From the NCBI GenBank assembly GCA_037445025.1, contig JBBILI010000006.1:107532-171531 (forward strand): a stretch of DNA of 64,000 bases, given 5' to 3'. Source of the DNA: CAIQQQ01 sp037445025. GTDB lineage: Bacteria > Pseudomonadota > Alphaproteobacteria > Acetobacterales > Acetobacteraceae. Under the pieces are notes generated by a model. The model had not been told where the DNA came from. It ran no database searches and saw nothing but the letters and a program-made list of their open reading frames with translations. Below are positions 42,796 to 49,849 of this stretch, piece after piece. Each line of letters begins with the position of its first letter. Within the stretch, counting starts at the first letter, position 1. The translations under genes and the position numbers were made by a program.

Positions 42796-43449
42796 TCAGT
42801 TGGAGATGCAGGTCCAGGCGATCGTCGAGACCGGCATCACGCGGGCGATGGCGGCGGTGATCTGCTGGTCGGTGACGGTGCCGGTGAGCATCGAGAGGCT
42901 GGCGTACTGCAGGGCGCCGGCGCCGTAGCCGGCCGGGCCGTCGTAGCCCGCGACGCTGGCGATGCCGCCGCCCCGCGCGCGGAAGGCGGTGACGAAGCAT
43001 TGGTAAGGGAGTAACAGGCTGCCCCAGCCACCGGCCACGCCATAGCCGAGCGGGCCGCTCCAGGCGCCGGTGTCGGCGGGACGGCTCGGCTCGAAGACCA
43101 CAGGCGTGCGGCCTGTAAGATCCTGCAGCACCTGGATGACGGCGTGTCGTGTGCCACGCTCGCGCAACAGTTCGCAGCGGATGCGGGTGCGATAGAGAGC
43201 GTCAGGCTCGCCCGGCAACCGGTGCAGGCTGGTGCCGAAAAAGTCGGCCGCGATCTGATCGAGGAAGCTGTCGGTGGCGGTGGCGATACGGGTCTGGGCG
43301 ATGGCGTAGGTGATGGCGCCGTGGAGCCAGGACCAGGTGCGGGCGAGGCCGGCCAGCACGCCGTCGAGTAGCGGGGTGGCGTTGGGGAACCAGGCAGGCG
43401 GCAGTGTGGCCTTGAGCCTAGCCAGCATGTCCGAGGGGTCACCGGTCAT
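42796..43449 (-). CDS. Phage tail protein I (baseplate)
   Basis: A 217-aa homologue of P2 gpI, which links baseplate wedges to fibres. DGVLAGLARTWSWLHGAI near residue 28-45, then TRIATATDSFLDQIAADFFG and RLPGEPDALYRTRIRCELLRERGTRHAVIQVLQDLTGR, are family-like. The C-terminal part (PLGYGVAGGWGSLLLPYQCFVTAFR) is typical of versions in alphaproteobacterial prophages. It starts one base after the gpJ stop. Confidence 0.85.
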   Translation of the reverse strand: MTGDPSDMLARLKATLPPAWFPNATPLLDGVLAGLARTWSWLHGAITYAIAQTRIATATDSFLDQIAADFFGTSLHRLPGEPDALYRTRIRCELLRERGTRHAVIQVLQDLTGRTPVVFEPSRPADTGAWSGPLGYGVAGGWGSLLLPYQCFVTAFRARGGGIASVAGYDGPAGYGAGALQYASLSMLTGTVTDQQITAAIARVMPVSTIAWTCISN

Positions 43450-43450
43450 G

Positions 43451-44575
43451 TCAGTTCACCAGGATGGTGCCGGCCTTGATGAGGCTGGCGGCGTTGGGGG
43501 TCAGGTCGGACGTGCCGCCGTTGAGGGTGAGGGCGGTGACGTTGATGACGTTGGGATCCGCGGCATAGGCGAGTTGGGCGAGGCGGGTGTAGGGGAGCGG
43601 GGTGCCCAGGGTCAGCGCATTGATCGCCGTGGTCAGGCTCTGCACCACATTGGCGGCGATGGTGGTGTGGACGGCGCTGGTGGCGGTTGTTATCGCCATG
43701 GAGACGTTGGCAGTCACAACCGTCGGCGGTTGGACCGTGTAGAGACTGCCGATCGGCCGCATGGACTCGACCGCGGCGGCGACGCTGGTGAGCAGGCTGG
43801 CAGGCGGGGCGCCGGAGCCGTCGTCGACGGTGAGGACGAAGCATCCCATGCTGGCCGTGCCGGCAGGGGTCAGGTTTTCCTGCAGCGTGTAGTTCAGGCC
43901 CTGCTGAACCGAGAGCACGGCGGCGCCGACCGCAAGCGGCGTGGCACGGGCGCGGCTGGCGAGATAGCTGGAGAAGCGGGCGCGCAGCGCGGCGTCGCTT
44001 TCAGCGTCAAGGCCGCCGGACAGCGGGGCCGCGTTGAGGACGGTATCGACGCCGGGAATGGCGGTGGCCAGCAACGTGATGGCGCCGGCCTGGACGTTGC
44101 CGGCGGCGCCTGGCGCGACCGCGGTGATCGGCAGGACGATGCTGGCGACGCCGGCCCCGAGCGTGTAGCCGCCTGCTTTGGGGGTCCACGCGGCATTCGT
44201 CGTCCCGACGTCGACCGTGAAGGTCTGGCTGCCGTCGGATGTGCGGACGGAGATTCCGGCCGGGATGAGCGCTGCGGTGGTTGGTGTGAAGCGGCTGAAG
44301 GTGGCCTGGCCGGTGGCAGGCGATGCGGGCAGCCTGGTGAGGGAGAAATCGGCGGTCCAGGTGTCGAGATCAGTGCCGTTGCTGGTGGCGGCGCGGGTGG
44401 TGGCGAGCACCTGAAGGATCAGCCACTGCATCCACAGACCGATGGCGGCGTTGGCTTCGAGGATGGCGCGCAATGTGCTGCCGACGGTGAGGTCGAGCAG
44501 CTGGTTCGCGGCGCCCTGGACGGCGGCGGCGGCGTTGCTGACGAGTGTGGAGAAATTCTGGAGCTGGAGCTGCAT
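43451..44575 (-). CDS. Phage baseplate protein J
   Basis: A 374-aa homologue of P2 gpJ/T4 gp6, a baseplate wedge component. The N-terminal helix (AANQLLDLTVGSTLRAILEANAAIGLWMQWL) is followed by TDLDTWTADFSLTRLPASPATGQATFSR and the beta-rich core GISVRTSDGSQTFTVDVGT. GLDAESDAALRARFSSYLASRA is a baseplate-J signature. It lies directly after the gp25/W-like gene with one-base spacing. Confidence 0.93.
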   Translation of the reverse strand: MQLQLQNFSTLVSNAAAAVQGAANQLLDLTVGSTLRAILEANAAIGLWMQWLILQVLATTRAATSNGTDLDTWTADFSLTRLPASPATGQATFSRFTPTTAALIPAGISVRTSDGSQTFTVDVGTTNAAWTPKAGGYTLGAGVASIVLPITAVAPGAAGNVQAGAITLLATAIPGVDTVLNAAPLSGGLDAESDAALRARFSSYLASRARATPLAVGAAVLSVQQGLNYTLQENLTPAGTASMGCFVLTVDDGSGAPPASLLTSVAAAVESMRPIGSLYTVQPPTVVTANVSMAITTATSAVHTTIAANVVQSLTTAINALTLGTPLPYTRLAQLAYAADPNVINVTALTLNGGTSDLTPNAASLIKAGTILVN

Positions 44576-44947
44576 CTACGAGGTTCCCGCCGAGAAGGAG
44601 AGGAGCTGGGTCTGGCCGGTTGTGGCGTCGGCGTAGCGGACATGGACGTAGACGGTGCCGCTCTGGTCGAAGGTGACGTTGATGGTCGGCTCCGGCGTGC
44701 GGGCGACCGCGGCCTCCTTGAAGATCTGGCTGCGGATGGTCGCCTTGATCTGGTCGATGGCGGCCGGCTGGCCCACGAAGCTGGCGAGGCCGGCGCCGTA
44801 GTCGGGCTGCCAGATATAGTCCCCCGGGTTGGTGAGCAGGCGCCTGAGAACGCGCTGCTGGCCGAGGATGGGGCCTGAGGCGGCGGCGAGGTCGCCGGTG
44901 GGGGAGATCACCAGGTCGGAGCCGAAGCTGTGGAAGAGGTCGGCCAT
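44576..44947 (-). CDS. Phage baseplate wedge protein (gpW/gp25-like)
   Basis: A 123-aa product of the W/gp25 family, which initiates sheath assembly on the baseplate. ISPTGDLAAASGPILGQQRVLRRLLTNPGDYIWQPDYGAGL is the characteristic region, and the FVGQPAAIDQIKATIRSQIF helix follows. It sits between the spike (V) and J genes in the normal P2-like order. Confidence 0.9.
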   Translation of the reverse strand: MADLFHSFGSDLVISPTGDLAAASGPILGQQRVLRRLLTNPGDYIWQPDYGAGLASFVGQPAAIDQIKATIRSQIFKEAAVARTPEPTINVTFDQSGTVYVHVRYADATTGQTQLLSFSAGTS

Positions 44948-44955
44948 CGGAGCTC

Positions 44956-45507
44956 CTAATCAGGCTGGCTGGTGGTGGAGGTGGTGCCGCCGCGGGAGTC
45001 GGTATGGGTGTGGAGATCGTAATGACGGCGCAGGCGCGACAAGGCGCCGATGCTGTCGCTGACGTCGCCTGTGGAGGAGATGGTGCCGGTGACGGTGAGG
45101 TTGCCGGCGAGGGTGGTGTTGCCCTGCAGGTGGATCATTCCGTCGTTGCTGAGTTTCAGAAAGGCGCCGGACTGGTGGACGAGCCAGAGCTCGCCGGTGG
45201 GGGCGGCGGGAGTTCTGGCGCTGTCGGACCAGGCGCGGCCGATGATGACGCCGTGTTCGGACTGGCCTTCCTGGGGCAGAACCAGGACCTGGTCGCCCGG
45301 GGCGGGTGGGCAGGACAGGCCCCAGCCGGCGCCGACCCAGGGGCTCAGGATGGGAAGCCAGCCGGTGAGCACGGCTTCGGGCTGCAGGAGCACGCGCGCC
45401 GCGGGGCGGGAGGGATCGACGCTGCTGACGATGGCGAAGCGAGGCTGGCCGGTGGTGCGGTCCTGCGCACCGGACTGCGCCTTGAGCGCATTCAGAAACC
45501 GCTCCAT
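44956..45507 (-). CDS. Phage baseplate assembly protein V (tail spike tip)
   Basis: A 183-aa gpV-like protein, the membrane-piercing spike. The OB-fold region shows RFAIVSSVDPSRPAARVLL and WGLSCPPAPGDQVLVLPQEG, then a short triple-stranded helix region (NDGMIHLQGNTTLAGNLTVTG) and a C-terminal HTHTDSRGGTT apex. H-x-H at this point coordinates a metal ion in P2 gpV. The ATG at 45507 overlaps the end of gpD by 16 bases. Confidence 0.88.
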   Translation of the reverse strand: MERFLNALKAQSGAQDRTTGQPRFAIVSSVDPSRPAARVLLQPEAVLTGWLPILSPWVGAGWGLSCPPAPGDQVLVLPQEGQSEHGVIIGRAWSDSARTPAAPTGELWLVHQSGAFLKLSNDGMIHLQGNTTLAGNLTVTGTISSTGDVSDSIGALSRLRRHYDLHTHTDSRGGTTSTTSQPD

Positions 45508-46619
45508 GGGGTGCCTCCGCTGCCGGTGCCGATCGGTGTGGTGGGGGATGTCGCCTGACCGGTGGCGCTTGCGTTGCGGGCGCGCAGCGACTGGGTGAAG
45601 CCATGGGTGTAGCTGAGGCGGCGGGTGATTTCGTCGATCCAGTAGACTTGGTCGAAGTCGCTGTTGGTGCCTTGCAGCAGGACCTGCTGGCGGGGCGTGA
45701 AGGTCAGTTCGCCGGGCATCTCGGCATGAATGACGCGTTCGTGGCGGCTGAGTTCGGTGAGGCGGGTCTGCGCAAGCTTGAGGGCCGCGTCGGGCGTCAG
45801 GTTGGGGACGACGTAGACGTAGCGTTGTGGTTTGCCGTTCGCGGGCGTGCCGGTGCCGGCGCTGCGGATGGCGCGGGCGGTCTGGGTGAAGGACTGTGCC
45901 TGGCGGCTGTTCCAGCTTTTCACCACGACCTCGATGTCGCGGGCCAGCGTCAGGGCCCGATCGAGCTGGAGGGAGATGAGGTTGGCCGGTCCGGTGACCG
46001 AGGCGGTGAGCTGCAGGACGGCGGTGGCATCGAGCGTCGCCGGCGGCGGACGGAAATGCAGGGTGGTGCCGGTGACCCAGACGTCGAAGCCTTCGTGGCC
46101 GGCGAGGGTGACCAGCAGGTCCCATTCCGAGATGGAGCGGCTGAAGCTGTCGAGCGTGATATGGTCGTGTTCGAACTGCCAGTAGACGCCGACCGGGGTG
46201 GTCGTGGTGGTGATGTCAGCGGTCATGCCGTGTCGGGCAGCCAGGGTCTGGGCGATCTGACTGCTGGTCTGGTTGGCGAAGGTCTCCTGCGTGCGGGTCT
46301 CGATCAGGCGGGCGGTCAGGTCGCGGCCTTCGAGAGTGAGGCGCATGCTGCGGGGGTCGATCTGCAGCTGGTCGACCTGGCCCTGGATGAGGCTGGTCCA
46401 GCCCAGGCCGTCGAGCGAGACCTGGATGTCGAGCAGGGCGTCCGTCATGGCCGACCAGCTGGTGAGGTCGGTGGCGGTGAGGTGGGCGGTGACGCGGAAG
46501 CGGTCGGCGGCGCTGTGGTTGTTGCTGACGATATCAGCGCTCAGCGGGGCGGTCATGGGCGAGCCGTTGGCCAGCACCAGGAGGCGCGGGGTGCCGAGAC
46601 GGGCGCTACTGGCTGGCAA
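45492..46619 (-). CDS. Phage tail hub protein D (late control protein D)
   Basis: A 375-aa homologue of P2 gpD/T4 gp27, the central hub under the tail tube. DIQVSLDGLGWTSLIQGQVDQLQIDPRSMRLTLEGRDLTARLIET matches the hub core, and NQTSSQIAQTLAARHGMTADI with the EWDLLVTLAGHEGFDVWV segment supports it. It overlaps the LysM-like gene X at its start and gene V at its end, an arrangement typical of P2-like tails. Confidence 0.9.
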   Translation of the reverse strand: MPASSARLGTPRLLVLANGSPMTAPLSADIVSNNHSAADRFRVTAHLTATDLTSWSAMTDALLDIQVSLDGLGWTSLIQGQVDQLQIDPRSMRLTLEGRDLTARLIETRTQETFANQTSSQIAQTLAARHGMTADITTTTTPVGVYWQFEHDHITLDSFSRSISEWDLLVTLAGHEGFDVWVTGTTLHFRPPPATLDATAVLQLTASVTGPANLISLQLDRALTLARDIEVVVKSWNSRQAQSFTQTARAIRSAGTGTPANGKPQRYVYVVPNLTPDAALKLAQTRLTELSRHERVIHAEMPGELTFTPRQQVLLQGTNSDFDQVYWIDEITRRLSYTHGFTQSLRARNASATGQATSPTTPIGTGSGGTPWSGF

Positions 46620-46791
46620 TGCCGCCTCCCGCGTTGGGGTCGGGATCGGGCAGTCGGAGGGTGACGAGGCCGGTCAGCATCGGATCCGAGAGGTTGTTGA
46701 GCTGGGCGATGCGGATCCATTGCGTGGCGTCGTTCAGCTGGCTGGCGGCGACGTGGAACAGGGTGCCGCCGACGGTGGTGAAGCTTTGCAT
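46606..46791 (-). CDS. Phage tail protein X (LysM-like)
   Basis: A 61-aa protein. FTTVGGTLFHVAASQLNDATQWIRIAQLNNLSDP is a LysM-like segment, as in P2 gpX, which caps or joins the tube initiator. Its 3' end overlaps gpD by 14 bases. The C-terminal DPDPNAGGG tail is a typical closing of these small proteins. Confidence 0.82.
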   Translation of the reverse strand: MQSFTTVGGTLFHVAASQLNDATQWIRIAQLNNLSDPMLTGLVTLRLPDPDPNAGGGIASQ

Positions 46792-46802
46792 CGTGCCGCT
46801 CC

Positions 46803-47501
46803 TCAGCTGCTGGCGTTGGCGAGGTTGGTGGCGGCCCGGCTTAGAAAGCCCTGGGCGGTGGCGAGCTGGGCGACCTGGCCGGCGAAGGTGGTGGCCTGGC
46901 CGAGGTCGGTGGTGGCGGTCAGCTGCGTGCCGGTGGTGGCGAGCTGGCTGGACATGGAGCTGGTGGCGGCGGCGAGCTGGGACTGGGCCTGGGCGTAGGC
47001 GGCAGTGCCGAGCGTCGTGCCGCCGGTGGCTGAGCTGGCCGTGGTGGCGGAGGTCAGATCAATGCCGGTGCCGAGGCTGTCGGCGGAGGTCAGGTCCGCC
47101 AGGACGGAGGCGCCGATCGAGAGTGCGGCTGCGACGACGGCTTCGGCTTCGTCGCGCAGGACGGTGCAGGTGATGCGGTAGGGGATCCAGTTGGGGCGAC
47201 GGTAGTCGGCCTCGAAGCGGGAGACGACGACGCTGTAGAAGAAGGTTTCCCAGGTGAGCGGCCAGAGGCCGCCATCGGCGCGCATGAGGTCGATCGCGCG
47301 CGCGCGCAGACCGGCGTCGCTGCCGGAGAAGACCCCGGTCCAGGTGATTTCGGCATCGTCGCGGCCCATCGAGTCGATGATGCGGGTGCCGCCGGGGAGC
47401 TTATGGACGGTGAGCGACTGTGCACCGCCCCAACTCACGGAGGGCGGCAGCTCGAAATCCTGAAACAGGACGGGACCGAGCAAGAGGTAGGTGTAGGACA
47501 C
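46803..47501 (-). CDS. Phage baseplate hub-associated protein
   Basis: A 232-aa product between the tape-measure position and gene X. The N-terminal part FELPPSVSWGGAQSLTVHKLPGGTRIIDSMGRDDAEITWTGVFSG is common in proteins that bridge the tape measure and the hub in myophages (circularisation/DNA-injection N-terminal type). The C-terminal third is alanine/threonine-rich and helical. Exact function unknown; position supports a baseplate-centre role. Confidence 0.6.
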   Translation of the reverse strand: MSYTYLLLGPVLFQDFELPPSVSWGGAQSLTVHKLPGGTRIIDSMGRDDAEITWTGVFSGSDAGLRARAIDLMRADGGLWPLTWETFFYSVVVSRFEADYRRPNWIPYRITCTVLRDEAEAVVAAALSIGASVLADLTSADSLGTGIDLTSATTASSATGGTTLGTAAYAQAQSQLAAATSSMSSQLATTGTQLTATTDLGQATTFAGQVAQLATAQGFLSRAATNLANASS

Positions 47502-47504
47502 GAA

Positions 47505-48539
47505 TCAGCCTCCTTGCTGGGCGCCCGGCCAGGTGATGCCCATGCGGGGGTCGAAGCCGGTGGCGCCTGCGGGGGGGCGTCCGGCTTCGCGGGCGAGATG
47601 GTTGGTCATCCAGGTGCCGAGGCGCGTGCCGTCGAGATAGACGTCACCACCCGTTGGCATGGTGCTCGGTTGGTTCGATTGGGGGGCGACGGACGGAAGC
47701 GTTGGGGTCGGACCCGGGGCGGTGGGGCTGCGGACGAGCTGTGCGTCGGCACTTGGGGGCTGATGCCATTTGGGGGCAGCGGAGCGCGGTTCGGATGGCG
47801 GTGGGGCAGCGGGAAGCGGCGTGGGGCCGGGACGCGCCAAAAGCGGGACCGGCGTCGTCCGGGCCGTTGGCTGTGGCAGGGTCGGGCGTTCAAGGGCGAC
47901 AGGGGATGGCTGCGGCGCGGACGGCCGTTCGATAGACGGGTTGATTCGAATGACCGGCGGGGCCTGCGGTGCCGTCGTTGTGGACGGTGCCGTCGGGGGC
48001 TCAAGATTCTGAAGGATCGGCGGCACTGGTGGCGGCGCGGAGGGGGAGACGGCGCCGAATGAGGCGGTGGGAGAGCGGTGCGGCTCCGGAGCGGTCGGCG
48101 GTGCCGCCGCCGTCGGGGCAGGAGGCGACGGGGATTGGGGCGTGGTCGGCGTTTGCTGACCCGGCGCCGTCAAGGTCTGATCGACCCGAAGGACAATGGG
48201 TGAGGGCTGCGACGTCGTGATTGGCAGCGCCGGTGCACTGGCGGGTGGTTGCTTTGGGTCTTGTGACGGTGCCGGCAGTGGAGCGGACACGGCTGAGACC
48301 GGGTCTGAACCCGGGGCTTGCAGCGGGGGGCGAACGGACGGATCTCGCGATAGACGCGCGAGGTCACCCGCGGCGGCGGCAGTGGCTGAGGCGGCGATCT
48401 CGGTCAGTTGCTGCAGGGTGGTGGCCGTGGCGGCTATCTGCGAGTCGAGGGAGGTAAGCTCCTGGCCGATCGCGGCGACGCCGGCACTGACGCCGTTGTC
48501 CAGCGCCAGGCGGATGCCGATGACATAAGCATCGTCCAT
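47505..48539 (-). CDS. Proline-rich protein in tape-measure position
   Basis: A 344-aa product. Residues 1-65 are helical (VSAGVAAIGQELTSLDSQIAATATTLQQLTE), like a tape-measure start. Residues 66-295 are extremely proline/serine/alanine-rich and likely disordered. The end (GGDVYLDGTRLGTWMTNHLAREAGRPPAGA) resembles tape-measure C-termini. Gene order puts the tape measure here, yet 344 aa with a non-helical middle is unusual for a contractile tail. The TGATG overlap with the upstream gene indicates coupled translation. Confidence 0.6.
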   Translation of the reverse strand: MDDAYVIGIRLALDNGVSAGVAAIGQELTSLDSQIAATATTLQQLTEIAASATAAAAGDLARLSRDPSVRPPLQAPGSDPVSAVSAPLPAPSQDPKQPPASAPALPITTSQPSPIVLRVDQTLTAPGQQTPTTPQSPSPPAPTAAAPPTAPEPHRSPTASFGAVSPSAPPPVPPILQNLEPPTAPSTTTAPQAPPVIRINPSIERPSAPQPSPVALERPTLPQPTARTTPVPLLARPGPTPLPAAPPPSEPRSAAPKWHQPPSADAQLVRSPTAPGPTPTLPSVAPQSNQPSTMPTGGDVYLDGTRLGTWMTNHLAREAGRPPAGATGFDPRMGITWPGAQQGG

Positions 48540-48901
48540 CAGTGGCTCCTGAGGGCTTGCGTGAGGCGGTCGGCGACGGTGCGGGCGATTGCCTCGCCTT
48601 CGGCAGCAGCGAGCGGGCCGAAGGTGGGACGAGGGGGAAGGTCGGTCGTGCCGTGCTCCTGGTAGAGTGCGATCTGCGACGTGCTGCCGATGACCGCTTC
48701 GTCGCCCTCCGCCTGGGCGGAGACGCTGTCCTGCAGCGTGCCGGAGCGTCGCCAGGGGTGGTCGTGCGGGCCGCCTGGGAGGACGGAGAGCGCGTCCTGC
48801 GCGAGGTCGGCCAGGCGCTGCGCCTGTTCCGCGAGGGTTGCGCGGGCGATGCTGTCGAGATCGAGCGACTGCAGGTGCAGCACGAGTTCGGACAGGGTCA
48901 T
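48539..48901 (-). CDS. HK97 gp10-like tail completion protein
   Basis: A 120-aa product. After an N-terminal helix (LDLDSIARATLAEQAQRLADLAQ) the segment WRRSGTLQDSVSAQAEGDEAVIGSTSQIALYQEHGTTDLPPRPTFGPLAA matches the HK97 gp10/virion-morphogenesis pattern (SG-L-DS ... A-QE-GT ... PPRP-F). Such proteins sit at the tail end of the neck. The ATG overlaps the stop of the frameshifted chaperone product (ATGA), indicating that that extension frame is really translated. Confidence 0.72.
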   Translation of the reverse strand: MTLSELVLHLQSLDLDSIARATLAEQAQRLADLAQDALSVLPGGPHDHPWRRSGTLQDSVSAQAEGDEAVIGSTSQIALYQEHGTTDLPPRPTFGPLAAAEGEAIARTVADRLTQALRSH

Positions 48902-49409
48902 TTCCGCTCCTTCCAGGTCATCGAGGGGAAATCGAACTCGCCGCCGTCGAGCCGTCCGAGGGCGATCACCCAGGCGAGACGGTCTTCGGGTGGGAGGGAG
49001 AAGGCGACGTCGAACGGCACCCCGTTCCGGCACAGATACAGACTGTCGACCAGATCGGGGTGCCGGCTCAGTTTCCCGCGTGGGTTTCCACATCCAGCGG
49101 TTCGGGCGGCGTGAGGGCGCGGGCGACGGCGTTGATGCCGTCATCGCCGAGACGGCCGACCAGGGCCTCGATCTGCGCCTCGTTGACCGGCGGTGGCACC
49201 GGGATGTCGTCGATGGCGGTGACCGAACAGGCCAGGGTGGCCATGCCGAGCCAGAGGTGGTTCTGCGCGAGGGCCGGTCCGGCCGCCTTGAACAGGCGCA
49301 GCTTGTCGAGCGCCGTCAGGCGACGCAGCGACAGGAGGCGGCCCTGGCTGTCAGTGGCGGTTCGGGCGGCTTCGGCGGCGGCGATCAGGCGGGCGGACGG
49401 CGTGGACAT
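48898..49409 (-). CDS. Tail assembly chaperone, -1 frameshift long form
   Basis: The short chaperone frame (49068-49409) ends just after the heptamer GGGAAAC. A -1 slip there continues in a frame that runs 57 more codons (LSRHPDLVDSLYLCRNGVPF and onward) to a stop at 48898, giving 170 aa. The extension looks like real protein (VAFSLPPEDRLAWVIALGR) and its stop overlaps the next gene's ATG, as in lambda G/GT. No other start codon with a good ribosome-binding site begins the extension frame. Confidence 0.75.
49068..49409 (-). CDS. Tail assembly chaperone, short form
   Basis: A 113-aa alpha-helical protein, MSTPSARLIAAAEAARTATDSQG with SLRRLTALDKLRLFKAAGP and QIEALVGRLGDDGINAVARAL. By position after the tube gene and before the tape measure it corresponds to the G chaperone of lambda or E of P2, binding the tape measure during tail assembly. 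Its ATG adjoins the tube gene stop. The gene ends beside a GGGAAAC slippery site. Confidence 0.8.
   Translation of the reverse strand: MSTPSARLIAAAEAARTATDSQGRLLSLRRLTALDKLRLFKAAGPALAQNHLWLGMATLACSVTAIDDIPVPPPVNEAQIEALVGRLGDDGINAVARALTPPEPLDVETHAGN
49071..49077 (-). promoter_or_regulatory. Programmed -1 frameshift site GGGAAAC
   Basis: Read on the minus strand in the chaperone frame, the site is G GGA AAC immediately followed by the TGA stop, the X-XXY-YYZ pattern used for -1 frameshifting. Lambda G/GT uses GGGAAAG. A downstream stimulating hairpin or pseudoknot was not verified. Confidence 0.75.
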
Positions 49410-49837
49410 CAGACGCGCACGCGGGTGGTGGCGAAGAAGTCAAGCTTCTGCTTGACACTCTGGTCGCCGCGCCAAGTGCCGGCCTGGACGAGTTTGAAGA
49501 CGACGCCGTTATATTGGTAGGTGCTGGTGCTGCCGTCGACCTCCTGCACATACTGGTAGAGCGTGCCGGTGGGAACGGCCGTGCCCGCGAGATAGGCCGC
49601 TTCCGTTTTGGCGATGAAATCATCGACGCTAGAGCCGCCTCGTTCCAGTTCAAAGCTGCCCTCCCAGCCTTTGGGCAGCTCGGCGCCGAGCTGGGTGCCG
49701 TCGATGCGATCGATCCGGATCGGTGAGGTGAGCTGGTGACTTTCGAAACCCGTGACGTGGGTGAGATCGATGCGGCCGAACGGGCCCATGACCACGAGCT
49801 GACAGTCGCGGCCGACGGAAAAGGCGCTGCTGGTCAT
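49409..49837 (-). CDS. Phage tail tube protein
   Basis: A 142-aa product directly downstream of the sheath gene. SVGRDCQLVVMGPFGRIDLTHVTGFESHQLTSPIRIDRIDGTQL and GWEGSFELERGGSSVDDFIAKTEAAYL fit the tail-tube fold found in contractile tails of alphaproteobacterial prophages. VVFKLVQAGTWRGDQSVKQKLDFFATTRVRV closes the beta-barrel. It forms the inner tube through which DNA passes. The chaperone gene begins at its stop codon. Confidence 0.82.
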   Translation of the reverse strand: MTSSAFSVGRDCQLVVMGPFGRIDLTHVTGFESHQLTSPIRIDRIDGTQLGAELPKGWEGSFELERGGSSVDDFIAKTEAAYLAGTAVPTGTLYQYVQEVDGSTSTYQYNGVVFKLVQAGTWRGDQSVKQKLDFFATTRVRV

Positions 49838-49849
49838 TGAGGAATCTCC

